In this document: in pieces, positions 31,415 to 41,988 of the stretch
How the letters are laid out: each line of letters begins with the position of its first letter
Position numbering within the stretch: position 1 is the stretch's first letter
Notes under the pieces: generated by a model
What the model was told of the DNA's origin: nothing
What the model saw: the letters and a program-made list of their open reading frames with translations, nothing else
Databases searched by the model: none
Made by a program: the position numbers and the translations under genes
Origin: Lithodes maja
Lineage: Eukaryota > Arthropoda > Malacostraca > Decapoda > Lithodidae
Reading direction: 5' to 3'
DNA: 64,000 bases
Assembly (NCBI GenBank): GCA_037953745.1
Contig: JBAKBP010001421.1
Coordinates: forward strand, 62,001-126,000

Positions 31415-33906
31415 CACATTGTGTTGACGCGGAGGTACCCTCGGTACGGGCCGTGCGGGCACGAGCGCCACGTCGACCTCTACCCCCCCCCCCCCAACCC
31501 CAGGCCGGCGCGGGGCAGACCAAGTCGAAGGGCGGCCGGAAGTGGAAGACCGGCCAGCCCCGACACAGCGGGGATGAAAGGGGCAAGAACAGAAGGGCGA
31601 GGCAGAATCGACGCACTGGCCTGCAACGTCCCAGTCCTGCGGCCGCGCAAGGTGGCAGCACTCGTAGCAGCACCCCGAAGAGGACCGGCAGAAGGACGGG
31701 ACTGAGAAGACCCCGCGTGCGACACAGCACGACGGGGCGTGACGGAAGCAGGGACCGCAACGACACAGCGCGTCGTCGCGTGTCGGAAGCAGGGGCCGCC
31801 GACAGAGAAGCGAGCATACCCAAGCAACCAGCTGAAACAACCCCGACGTATAGAGCGCAGAGTACAACAAACCCTGACGAATATCCAAGGGGGCCGGCCG
31901 GCAGAACGAGGACCGCACTGTCGGGCGGCGCCGAGTTGCCGCGCACAAAACCGCCTGCAGCTCGGGAACCAAAGACACCGCGAGCCGAAGGAGGACCCGC
32001 AGAACGCGGTCCAAACCCTCGCGAAGAGCGCCTGGCGCAGACGCCCCGAAAAGCCGCAGGCGGGGACAGACGGCTGGAGGGAACCGAAAGACAAGACAAG
32101 AAGTCCGTCACCCTCTGTCGCAAGGGAAAAACCGTGGCGACAGAGGCCTGATCCGGGTGAGAGAAGAACGGGGTAGCAATAGAACAAAGTTCAAGAATGG
32201 GCGCGCCCATCCAGGACCAGAACGCGCCGGCCAACCTGCCGACAGACACAAGAGGAGGCAAAAGCAGGGACGAACCCAGTCCAACGTCAAGGCTAGGAAC
32301 CTAAGGGAGGGACCGAAGGAGAGCCGTCGACGGAACGGTGTGAAGGCGAAGGCCACAGCAAACCAGGCCTCCAAGGGGAGAGGGCGACCGAGCATGACGG
32401 CGAAGCACAAACCCGCCCCACAGGAGGACAGACCCGTCAACACAGCCAGGGACTGAACAGCCGGAAGGAGGTCAGTGCGGCTGAAGTCTGACCAGAGCGT
32501 AGGCCCGCAGAAGGGAGCGGGACCGGAGCAGGGGTAGGAAGGGCGAGGCGCGGAGGGTGAGGCACTGCCAAGAAGCGCGAGAAGAGGGAGGCATCCAACG
32601 ACGCCAAGCACCCGTCGAAGCGTGACACAACCCAGCCCTGCAAAGCCAACAATCGAACCGAGAGAGGCGACCCCCCCCCACCCCCCCACCTCCCCACCCA
32701 GAAGGGTCGGCCCGCAGGGACAAGCGTGAGCGGGAGCGAGACCCACGACACGAACCAGCAGCGTCGCGGCCCAAGGAAGGCGAGCGACGACGGCCGTGTC
32801 GCCGTAGAGGGACCCGTCCCCGAACACGAACGGCCGAGGGGGAAACAGCACCATCCCCCTCTTCCAGCGACACGACAGCTCCCGAGAAAAGGGGGACCCC
32901 GAAACCTCACCGAGGCAAGAGGAGGGGTACCCCCCAGGCGAGACGGGAAGTGAAGGGCAGGAAGAGAAGAAGGAGGAGGAGCAGGACGACGGGAGGGGGA
33001 AGGCCGGCCGGGTGAAAGGAGGCCAGAAGGAGCCGCGGGGGGAAACAGAGCAAGGACCCCCGGGGCTGAGAGAACAGGGCGGCCCGACACCGAGGAGGAG
33101 GAGGGAGGGACCCCCACCGTGGGACGAGACCGTGAAGGAAGAAGAGGCACGGAAGCAGGTGAAGTAGGAGAAGCAACGACACCCAGGCGGACCCTCCTGG
33201 ACAGTGTAGGAGGGAGCAGAGGGCCAGCGACAGCACGAACAACCGCGCGCGGAGAGGACAACGTAAGAGGAAGTCGTCTGGGCTAGGAAAGCGGGCGGAA
33301 GGGAGGAGAGCCCCTATCCGTAGAGGCCAGGGGAGGGCGCATAGGAGCAGAGCCGCCAACCCCGGCCTCAGGGCGAGAACCAAGACGAGGGCGACGGGCG
33401 ACGTCAAGGTGATCAGGAGGACGACGAGGGGCAGTAGCGAGGCGAGCGAGAGCGTGGAGGCTTAGGGTGACCAGTAGCGTAGGTGAACCATATGACACCC
33501 AGCTCGCCTTGTACCATTTGTGCCAACCCCAGATGGGACGGCACAACGTCGTCCACGAATTCCAGGCACCTATTTACAGCTAGGTGAACTGAGGCTAACA
33601 CATGAATAGGGAGGTAGGCCGTAGAGGACACAAAGAGCGAGTGGCGCAAGCAGGACATGTGGCTCACCAAGCACGGGGAGCGACAACCAAGGCGAAAGCA
33701 AAGCAGCCGACCAGCACGAGAAGAACACACACCAGAATCAGCACGACGAAGGTGTAAGTGGAGAGAACGTCCAAGAAGAACCAGGGAAGGAGCATGGGGA
33801 AACAGGAACACACATGCAAACAGGTATCTGTACTCACCCTAAACCGGGAGCACAGAGGTAGGTGAGGAGGGCGGCCGAGGCGGAAGAGCACCAGCAGAAC
33901 CTGCAA
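31415..33906 (-). pseudogene. Gag-like region remnant, DIRS B
   Basis: Corresponds to the gag-like frame of copy A. It contains a 25-bp insertion carrying the element's own terminal word (about 32278-32303), a deletion of about 400 bp relative to A, and a SINE remnant. Pro/Ser/Arg-rich reading is produced in several frames. No intact protein. Confidence 0.75.
33459..33607 (-). mobile_element. SINE remnant in DIRS B
   Basis: 3' part of the SINE seen complete in C (57867-58111) and D (62218-62463). The tRNA-like head and adjoining gag sequence are deleted in B. It is rich in T, unlike the DIRS sequence around it, so it arrived after the main hypermutation. Confidence 0.75.
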
Positions 33907-35455
33907 AGATGGAGAAAGTGTTAACCACCACTCAACATCTTACATGCAGGGCCTATAACACCAGGAAAGTGCATACACCAATATAGTATCAGGCAACAAT
34001 ATGACACAAAAAAGGGTCAACAGTGAAAGCCAACTATAACCGCAAATTTGCGGGCCAATGGAGGTAGACCCGTACCGACACAAACCTCCCACATCGCCAC
34101 GCGACCCCCCAGCGATCTCCGCAAATTTGCGGGGAGCCGAAACGACCCAGAGGGCCGAATCGAGCACTCCGCAAATTTGCGGGAACGGCCAAGAGGGCCC
34201 GGTGCCGAACAAGCGAGAGGGGCGTCTAGGAAAACCAAAAAAGGCCCGCAAACAAGCGTCAACTCCTTATGAACTCCAAGCGACGATGACCGTGACCATC
34301 TAGCTGAGCAGTGTCTTCCTTGATAATATCCTGACTCGACCGGTCAAGGGAGAGGCAAGGAAGACACACCAGGGGAGAGGAGGCACATCCCCTGGGAACC
34401 ACCCAACCCACAGAGATAGAGCAAAGCCCATGAGGAGAAGTGGCAGGTTGGGTGGTTTGGCACAACAGGGGCCCCCGTGGGGTACCCCAGGATCGGGCAA
34501 AAGTTATGAAAGGATGGAGGTGAAAACAGGAAGGGAACACAAAAAACCAGTAAAGAAACTGGGGAGAAAAAGGGTGGCCTAGCCGCGAGTAGAGAATGTG
34601 TCAGGGGCGAAAAACCCTGTGGAGTGAGGGAGAGGCCCCCGTGGGGTACCTCTGGGTATCACGAACCACTAAGCGCCCAGGCCCTTGAGACACAGTGAAG
34701 GCTCGAAAGGGGGGACTCGGGAATAACGCTAGTTATGCAGCTGACACAAACACTACAAACAGCACCGCCACCACGAAATCTCAGGTTGTGAACCAACTGT
34801 ACACCTAGGCTATGAAAAAATGAGAACTCATAAGGGCATAGCAATTCCTGAATGATAAACAAGCTAGGCTAATTGAAGCTAAAAGCTAAACTATGCCCAG
34901 ACTAACAGGAAAAAAGAATATGAAAAGAGAAAGAATGAAAACATATAGACGGGGAACGCCAAGCGCCCCCGTACCTTCGGTAGCTATTTCCACACGCGTC
35001 TCCATTAAACACACTGAGGAGCCCATTTAGGTGTGTCCTAGATCACGTAACATCTGTCTAGCAAAAAGAAGGCCAGAAAAGCCGAAACGAACCTAAAACA
35101 GGGTGAATTGAAGGAGCACAACAAAAGCGGACTCAATCAATGGAGGCGCGTGAAAAAATGATAACAAGAGAGGGTCGCTCATGCGCACGTTCGACAGGGA
35201 TCTGCACATGACGGAACACGGGATGGGCCTTAAGCGGTAACTAAGGTAAACCCCTTTTTCTTCTCTTCTATGCTTTTTTCACCTTCGGTGGTAGTTTTGG
35301 TTAATGTACAACGTCTCCTAGAGCAAGATAAGGAGTAGACTCTAGACGTTTTCTTTTTAACCGCGGTTGGAATGACGACATAGCAGTCAAAATAGACAAG
35401 TCGTCATTGCAATTAGGTTAATAGCCTTGACGTTGGATTTGCCAAGACTACTAAC
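33907..35455 (-). repeat. DIRS B 5' non-coding region and terminus
   Basis: Non-coding leader, not adenine-depleted, conserved with C and D. It contains three copies of the palindrome CCGCAAATTTGCGG and ends with the inverted terminal word. The last 290 bp also occur reversed within the inverted-repeat units. Confidence 0.75.
34040..34182. promoter_or_regulatory. Three CCGCAAATTTGCGG palindromes, DIRS B
   Basis: Perfect 14-bp palindromes at 34040-34053, 34119-34132 and 34169-34182 (spacings 79 and 50 bp). The same trio is at 58751, 58830 and 58880 in C and 61435, 61485 and 61564 in D; truncated copy A keeps one at 51908-51921. A dimeric protein binding site or a recombinase or promoter element is plausible. 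Confidence 0.7.
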
Positions 35456-35943
35456 TGGGAGGTTTGACGTACCTCCCAACCTACCAAATAGGAAAACCTA
35501 CTATTTGGTAGTAGTCTTGGAAAATCCAACGTCAAGGCTATTAACCTAATTGCAATGACGACTTGTCTAATTTGACTGCTATGTCGTCATTCCAACCGCG
35601 GTTAAAAAGAAAACGTCTAGAGTCTACTCCTTATCTTGCTCTAGGAGACGTTGTACATTAACCAAAACTACCACCGAAGGTGAAAAAAGCATAGAAGAGA
35701 AGAAAAAGGGGTTTACCTTAGTTACCGCTCAAGGCCCATCCCGTGTTCCGTCATGCGCAGATCCCTGTCGAACGTGCGCATAAGCGACCCTCTCTTGTTA
35801 TCACATCTCACGCCAGCAAAAGAACGCGGATGGGCAGGGGTCCGGAGTGAGGGAGGGTATTATGTACGTTGGATTTTCCAAGACTACTACCAAATAGTAG
35901 GTTTTCCTATTTGGTAGGTTGGGAGGTACGTCAAACCTCCCAA
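35456..35943. mobile_element. Inverted-repeat unit 2 between DIRS B and A
   Basis: 488 bp, nearly identical to 27553-28041. With the end of DIRS B it forms a long inverted repeat: about 35160-35440 pairs with about 35521-35803. Confidence 0.85.
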
Positions 35944-36415
35944 TTTGTTAGTAGTCTTGGCAAATCCAACGTCAAGGCTGCATAACAAATAGGAGGAGGA
36001 CATCCAAGCCCAACATACCAAAAAACCAATGCATAAGACAACAGTATGAATGACAAAGAAACACAAGTTAAACAAGAGAGTTTAATAAAAGCGTGAAAAA
36101 CTGAGGAGTAGCTAAAAAGAGCAGTTTTAACACGTGCCCGTCATTCATATTAATGCAAAACCATAGACTTGTCTTAAACCAAAAAGCACTGTACATAAAA
36201 TCCCTTTTCTTCCAAATGAACAAAAAACAAGGAACACAAACTGAAAACACAATTTTCAAGGAGGCAAAAACACTTATGTACTGTATACATATAACATAAT
36301 CCCAAACTTGTAATCCAGTGTTGCAAACCCGTACTCCCCCCCCCCCCTTTTTCAAATAAAACAAAGTAAAAGAAAGAGTGACAAGGGGGGAAGACCAGGC
36401 AACCTCGCAAGAGCT

Positions 36416-37354
36416 CTAGGAAACACGACGCCCGAGAGCTATCACAGGCCGAGGGGGTCTAACAATGGACATGGAGAGGTAGGAGGAGATGAAGGTATTG
36501 ATAGACGACCACAAACCTGCCGAGGCGACGTCAGGCAACGAACGAGTCTGCAGGAACCGTAAGGAGGCAGCAAAGGACCGCACATCGTGAGCAGAACCCC
36601 GACAAGCAGGGTTACTGGCACGAATAACCCGACAAATGTGGCGTCCTATCTGTACCTTCGAAAGCCTCCCACCAGTCCGAGGAGACACCCACACAGCAGT
36701 CCCCGAAGTCGGAGCCACAGACTCAACATAAGAGTGCAAGGCCTGCACCGGGCACAACACATGGTGAGTATGCCCACGTTTTAAAGCCTGGATGGTGAAA
36801 GGCTTGAAAACGTGGGTCTCCCTCTCATTCTTGGCAACAAAATGAGGGGAGGGGGCTAACGTGACGACATTCAATGACGGGGAGAATCGCATGCATTCCT
36901 GGGACCGTGACATGGCAGCTAGTTCAGACACCCTATCCCCAGTGGCCAGAGCGACAAGGAAGAGTGTACGCTCCAGCAACTGAACCGGTGTAGTGTCCCG
37001 TGTATATGTGTGTGAAGCCAGAAGGTCCAGAGCACGCCCCAGATCCCACTGAGGAGGGATCTGGCGCGGAGGGGGTCGCTCCCTGAAGGCAGCCTTCATG
37101 AAGGAATCCAGCTCCTTCGGAGGAACGACCAGCCCAGTGACGGACTCAAAGACCTCCCGGATGGCAGACAAGTGGTTACGTATAGTGTTGACCTGAAAGC
37201 AACGTGTACGGAAGAGGTGAAACAAGTAGTGTAGGACGAGGGAAGGAGAGCTAACAGTCTGGCGAGTGTCCTGTATCCACCTAGTAAAAGACCTCCAGTG
37301 GGACTCGTAAGTCCCCCAAGTCGAAGACGTCCATGAACGCTTCAGGAAGTCAGT
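36416..37354 (-). CDS. DIRS tyrosine recombinase, copy A
   Basis: About 312 residues from TDFLKRSWTSSTWGTYESHW to the stop; the open frame extends upstream, overlapping RT/RNase H in another frame, so the true start is unknown (probably near 37600). Catalytic pattern of tyrosine recombinases: Arg in LVALATGDRVSELAAM, His-x-x-Arg in SAHDVRSFAASL, and the nucleophile Tyr in NTFISSYLSM near the end. DIRS elements use this enzyme instead of an integrase to insert a circular DNA intermediate. No damage is seen. In B and C the same region has many sense-A substitutions, for example GDRVSEL to GVRVSAL. Confidence 0.85.
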   Translation of the reverse strand, partial: TDFLKRSWTSSTWGTYESHWRSFTRWIQDTRQTVSSPSLVLHYLFHLFRTRCFQVNTIRNHLSAIREVFESVTGLVVPPKELDSFMKAAFRERPPPRQIPPQWDLGRALDLLASHTYTRDTTPVQLLERTLFLVALATGDRVSELAAMSRSQECMRFSPSLNVVTLAPSPHFVAKNERETHVFKPFTIQALKRGHTHHVLCPVQALHSYVESVAPTSGTAVWVSPRTGGRLSKVQIGRHICRVIRASNPACRGSAHDVRSFAASLRFLQTRSLPDVASAGLWSSINTFISSYLSMSIVRPPRPVIALGRRVS

Positions 37355-37539
37355 CAGGTCCCGTCCGTGGACTGGGAGCCACCGTGCCTCACGAACATCC
37401 ACGATGCGAAGGCCAACGAGGTCCGTAGGTCGCCAACCTGGCTCAAGTGGAAGTGTGAGAGAGGGAGAGGGACCAGACTCGGGCACCACCGCTTCAACTG
37501 GGAGTACCAAGCCTGGGCTGGCCACAGAGGCGCTATGAG

Positions 37540-39078
37540 CTAGACTCTGCCGCGGTACAGCCGCAGCCTCGCGAGGACTTTGCACATCAACAGTGCGTCT
37601 GGTGGCGGAAATATGTATATCGACTGCCACCTGCTCCAGTCTTCCATGAAAGCGTCCGGACCCCCCTCCGGAGTACGAGTCCGGAGGGATAGGTACCGAG
37701 GCAACTTGCGCGTCTCCTTCGATGCGAACAAGTCGACCTCCGGAACACCCCAGGAAGCCGCGAGGTCGTCGAATACAGTCTGTTTCATCGCCCATTCTAC
37801 AAGAACGCCCTGTCCTCGCGACAGGGCGTCCGCCCACAGGTTGGCAGTCCCGGGCAGGTAGGAGGCGTGCAGGGAGATGTTGTGTCGGTTCGCGAGGAAG
37901 AACAACTTCTCGGAGATCCCCAACAGAGTCAAAGACCTGGAGGACCCCTGCTTTTGGATACAGTGGACAGCTGTCTGATTGTCCATCCTGAAGGCCACCG
38001 ACAGGCCCCGAATGGCCAGCGCGTGGTCCCGCAGGAAGAACAAGGGAACCAAGAGTTCGAGGGCATTGATGTGTAGGTGTGTGTGTCCCACCCATCTGCC
38101 GTGATGTTGATGTCCCAGGTTGGATTGGTAACCCCACCCCACCTCGCTCGACGCATCTGTATCCACCCAGATCGTCGGCAGGGGGGCGGTCCAGGGCACA
38201 GCCGCAGAGAGCGTGCCCCGAGCAACCCAGTGTCCTAAGTGTCTGTGAATGGAACGCGGGATCGGCATGAGCCGATCCATAGGGACCAACGGAAACACCC
38301 TGTTGCCCATGAGGATTAGGCGGCGCAGCCTGAGCCTCCCTAAGGGAATGGTCAGAGCAGCCCAATTCAGGGAACCCACTAACGAGTCCCAGATCCTCCT
38401 CATGAGGGAGACCGAGTGCAACACGGCGAAGACCTTCCTGCGAAGTTTCACCGCGTTTGGCTGACTCTGGGTAACCGTAGCGTTTGTCAGATCCCATTCG
38501 AGACCTACCCACGTCACGACACGCGACGGGGTCAGGCGGGACTTGGGAATGTTTATTTTGAACCCTAACTGTGTGATGTGTTGAACTACCGTGAGGGTGT
38601 CGCGAACGCACTGTTCTAGGGTGTCTGAAACTATCAACCAGTCGTCCAAGTAAAACAGGATCTGGAGGCCGCCCCTGAGGAGAGGATCCAGAGCCTGCTT
38701 CACCAGTTTCGAGAAGATCCGCGGCGCGATGTTGAGACCGAAGGGAAGCCTGTCGAACATGAACACACGATCGGAAGTCCGAACGGCCAAGAATCGCTGG
38801 AAACGAGGATGTATAGGGACGTGCCAATACGCATCCTTGAGGTCCAGCGACACTACCCACGACAGAGGTCGCAGGGCCAGTCGTACCTGGTGCACCGTTA
38901 GCATCCGAAATCGCGTGTTCACGATGTGCCCGTTGAGGGCCGACAGATCCACCACCGGTCGCATCGCGTCGCAGTCCTTCTTCGGTACCAGAAAAACACG
39001 GGAGAGGAAAACCGGGTGACCGGCTTTCACCTCCCTGACGATTCCCTGCTCGTGCATGGATGTAATCACGGCGGCCAC
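37540..39078 (-). CDS. DIRS reverse transcriptase/RNase H, copy A
   Basis: 512 codons. RT: SRVFLVPKKDCDAMRPVVDL, then the first catalytic region SLDLKDAYWHVPIHPRFQ, LPFGLNIAPRIFSKLV, and YLDDWLIV at residues 143-149 (38652-38632). RNase H: WVDTDASSEVGWG (first Asp), INALELLVP (Glu), RMDNQTAVHCI (Asp), NLWADALSR (Asp). A C-terminal DLFAS...DAF..DWS...IYIFPPP segment follows, as in DIRS-type pol proteins. The domain looks complete and uninterrupted. The Met at 39078 is the first in frame, but RT may start upstream. It copies element RNA into the circular DNA used by the recombinase. Confidence 0.9.
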   Translation of the reverse strand: MAAVITSMHEQGIVREVKAGHPVFLSRVFLVPKKDCDAMRPVVDLSALNGHIVNTRFRMLTVHQVRLALRPLSWVVSLDLKDAYWHVPIHPRFQRFLAVRTSDRVFMFDRLPFGLNIAPRIFSKLVKQALDPLLRGGLQILFYLDDWLIVSDTLEQCVRDTLTVVQHITQLGFKINIPKSRLTPSRVVTWVGLEWDLTNATVTQSQPNAVKLRRKVFAVLHSVSLMRRIWDSLVGSLNWAALTIPLGRLRLRRLILMGNRVFPLVPMDRLMPIPRSIHRHLGHWVARGTLSAAVPWTAPLPTIWVDTDASSEVGWGYQSNLGHQHHGRWVGHTHLHINALELLVPLFFLRDHALAIRGLSVAFRMDNQTAVHCIQKQGSSRSLTLLGISEKLFFLANRHNISLHASYLPGTANLWADALSRGQGVLVEWAMKQTVFDDLAASWGVPEVDLFASKETRKLPRYLSLRTRTPEGGPDAFMEDWSRWQSIYIFPPPDALLMCKVLARLRLYRGRV

Positions 39079-39296
39079 CTCCGAAGAGACAGGCCGGCTT
39101 CGTTGACAAGAGCTGAGTGGGGGTCTGGACTTCCATCTCCAGGTTAGACCCCTCCGTGCAATCTTCCGCCCCCACGTCCCTCGCGGCCACCGAGGGGCGC
39201 AAGGGCGAAAACAACCTGTGGGAGCCCCCGAGATGAGGTGAGCGACCCGTTCGGCGAGGCGAGAAGGAGAACAAGGAGGAGACCGACCCGGAGAAC

Positions 39297-39884
39297 CTAC
39301 ACATTTTTTGACGTGGAGGGTCCCCCGGTACGGTCCTTGTGGTCATAAGACCCACGTTGACCACCTCTACCCCCCCCACCTCGCCGAAAAGGGCGGGTCA
39401 CCCCATCCCCTGTCCGTCGCGCGTCGGACCCCGTCGAAGTGCGGCCGGAAGTGGAAGGCTGGCCAGCCCCTTCTCGGCGGGGATGAAAGGGAGCAGGAAC
39501 AGAAGTGCGAGGCGGAACCGACGCTCTAGCCGGCAACTTCCCTTTCCTGCGCCCTTTCTTGGCAGCAGCAGCGGCGCCAGCACTACGAGGAGGACCGGCA
39601 GAAGGACGGGACTGCGAAGACCCTGGTCGCGACACAGCGCGTCTTTGCGTGTCGTAAGCAGGGTCCGCTGACAGAGAAGCGTAGCGTTCCCAAGCATCCT
39701 GGGCGAACAGCCCCGATGTATATAGCTCAGAGTATAACAAACCCTGACGAATATCCAAAGGGGCCTTCCGGCAGAACGAGGACCTTACCGTTTGGCGTTG
39801 TCGAGTAGCCTCGCACAAAACCGCCTTCAGCTCGGGAACCAAAGACACCGCGAGCTGAAGGTGGATCCGCCGAACGTGGTCCAA
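39297..39884 (-). CDS. DIRS gag-like protein, C-terminal part (copy A)
   Basis: Continuation of the frame at 49165-51801 beyond the Gypsy insertion: DHVRRIHLQLAVSLVPELKA through a Lys/Arg- and Gly-rich tail (KKGRRKGK, then FRRGGGGRGGQRG) to STSKNV. The basic Gly-rich tail suits nucleic-acid binding. The first 53 residues are duplicated on the other side of the insertion. Confidence 0.7.
   Translation of the reverse strand: MDHVRRIHLQLAVSLVPELKAVLCEATRQRQTVRSSFCRKAPLDIRQGLLYSELYTSGLFAQDAWERYASLSADPAYDTQRRAVSRPGSSQSRPSAGPPRSAGAAAAAKKGRRKGKLPARASVPPRTSVPAPFHPRREGAGQPSTSGRTSTGSDARRTGDGVTRPFRRGGGGRGGQRGSYDHKDRTGGPSTSKNV
39726..39884. repeat. 159-bp flanking duplication, left copy
   Basis: Identical by eye to 49165-49323. 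DIRS gag sequence is present on both sides of the Gmr1-like element. Seven extra bases (TTTCAAG) separate it from the LTR. Confidence 0.9.
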
Positions 39885-39891
39885 TTTCAAG

Positions 39892-41708
39892 GTTACGGCT
39901 GGATCGGCAATACATATTCGGGATTCTTGATCGTAGGACAGAAATGGCTTATGTGACAACGACACGCTCGATTCCAGTCCCAAATACTATATGCTCCAGA
40001 CAACAAAAGCACCAACGCCCTACAGAGTTATCGTCTATGGTAACGAGGTACCTTAACTCGGCGAAAGTGTACAACAGGGGCAGGCTATGAGGCTAAACTC
40101 CCTCAGACATTTATAGGTTACGTTATGACTAAAGAAATGCAATACTCAAGAAACTACGTTAATATTAAGCCTCTAATAATGTAGAATAGAAGCAGGCTAA
40201 AGGTATGACAGTGAAATGCTAAATGACAAATGTACACGCCTATTTGAAAGCGCGTGCACTAGAATAACTGTCCCCTACTAACATGCACTAGCATGTAGCA
40301 TACAAGATGTTCATGATCCAGTAGATACCTAATAATACACATGGAAGGAACATAAATAGTAGTCACTTATTATAAGAATGAATCTATACTTGGAATAACT
40401 AAAGGTTGCAGGCAACAGTACTGCGCCGGTAGCCTACTACCGCATAGGCTACTTCGCTTCTCTCACTCTGTCTCCCCTCTGAGTCCGTATGCGCCCTACG
40501 CAATAGAACTCCGGAAACAGCAGCAAAACGACAGTGCAGTTAATTGATACATGAAAGTATTAATAGTGTTGTCTAGTGTGTGAGTAATGTGTATTGTAAA
40601 GTGTTACATACATAAACTTAAAGAGAGCTGCAATGCATAGTAAAATAAAGATATCACCCACTCATCACCCCCATGTGTTCTAGCTAGCAGGCCAAGTCAC
40701 AGGAACAACGAGTCCCAGCACCGAAAGCGAGAACCCAGGAAAAGACTGCAGAGAACACAAGGACAGATAAATTACGTTACTCTACTATACCGGCACTACG
40801 AGCGAGCTGTAGTCTCTGGTACTGCACTCGCTCCTGGCTCGGTAGGCAAATCAAGGCTAAGTCCTCGCCCCTCTACAGACAACTCCTGGGCATGGTCGGG
40901 CTCTTACACATGGCACTAGTCTAGTCACAAATTGGATGATGAGCTGGGCATATAACTCGTGAACATGTAGAACGTTCACCAACTATCCTCATCAAGAAGA
41001 TCGCTGTTCACATTAACCCCTTAAATCTAATACATGTAAATATATGCTTGTCCTAAGAGTAATACGAGAGGTGAGTGCTGAAACTCCTTTAGGACCTCAA
41101 GGGAAGGGTATGCATTTAAATAGAGAGAAGAATGAAATGAGAGTAATGTCGTCAGAGAGAAAGAGTGCAACCGTGAGAAATTGGGAGAGAGGGCAAGGGA
41201 TGTTAGAATCTCAAAGGTTCTAGGCAACCTGATCATGGAACACACAGCGAGCCTCCATGCAATGTGCAGTACGACAACATGGGCAGCCCAGGCAGCATAT
41301 GCAGGCGGCAATGGACTACCAACCCTGTCGCACCTAGCTATAAGCGCAGGGCTGCCAACCGGTCCATACGTCTGGCAACCACCCCCCCGGCAGCGAGGCG
41401 CATTGCTACCCTCTCGCTCTGAAGTCTAACTCACTCTCTCTCTCTGAATTCCTATTGTCTTATCTATCAACTTCTCTATTGATACTACATATTAAATGGA
41501 AGGTCTCGACATGGCTTAAAACAAAACCCACCACTGGTTAGCAAATGACGAGACCTTTGCAGAGATACAAAGAACATAGTTATACGTTGTCACACTCAAT
41601 ATAAGCAGCCAGCACGGCACAGCGGCACAGCGGCACCGCACCGCGGCGGCACAGTGGAGTACCAAGGAGTACAATCAGGTTAAGTTGCCACGCACTGGGT
41701 GCGTCACA
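39892..41708 (-). repeat. Gypsy 2 3' LTR
   Basis: 1817 bp, sense ends TGTGACGCAC...CCGTAAC. By eye it is identical to the other LTR apart from G40898 versus A48354. It is unusually long for a Gypsy LTR, and no coding frame is recognised in it. Confidence 0.95.
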
Positions 41709-41719
41709 GCCCCCCCAAG
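41709..41719 (-). promoter_or_regulatory. Polypurine tract, Gypsy 2
   Basis: Sense CTTGGGGGGGC directly abuts the 3' LTR start TGTGACG. This position and composition prime plus-strand DNA synthesis in LTR retroelements. Confidence 0.8.
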
Positions 41720-41988
41720 ATTTTAGATAATCGACCTTAGAAGCATTATCAAAATCTGACAGGCAACCAACCGACCTGCTACCCTTAGCTGCCACTAATT
41801 GCAAAAGGTGCACAACAACTGAAGTGTGAATTATACATAAAACACAATATCGCATGCATCATGCTACAACAATAAAGACTTACAAAACTAAAAAAAAATT
41901 TCTCGTTTATTTTATTGTTTTATAATCTTTTTGGACGGCGTTATGATAGCCTAATTTTACTCCTGCTCAACCCACACACCGTGCACGA

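Larger units (their letters stand above)
28042..35455 (-). mobile_element. DIRS retrotransposon copy B (adenine-depleted body)
   Basis: The minus strand is sense. Both ends carry the same inverted terminal word (GTTAGTAGTCTTGGCAAATC at the left, its complement at the right). The body follows the DIRS order gag-like, RT/RNase H, tyrosine recombinase. It is the same element as copy A, but sense-strand A has been replaced on a large scale between about 28450 and 33890. It is not autonomous: RT and RNase H catalytic residues are lost and frames are broken. It shares most changes with C and D but has private ones. Confidence 0.85.

Noticed and set aside
28238..33407. Long Pro/Arg/Ser-rich open frames on both strands as host genes
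   Set aside because: They lie inside DIRS copies, overlap in several frames, lack domains and are explained by stop-codon loss.
28450..33890. A-to-I editing (ADAR) or APOBEC-type mutation as cause of the DIRS differences
   Set aside because: A to G is a minority of sense-A changes (7 of 33 in the counted block); A to C dominates and A to T is frequent. C to T and G to A are rare.
28450..33890. GC-biased gene conversion or general mutation pressure
   Set aside because: It would change A and T on a given strand equally. Plus-strand A is nearly unchanged while plus-strand T is heavily replaced, and the terminal regions are spared.
41027..41429. Small frames inside the Gypsy 2 LTR, repeated at 48483-48885
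   Set aside because: Present twice only because the LTR is duplicated. No recognisable domain, and they overlap on opposite strands.
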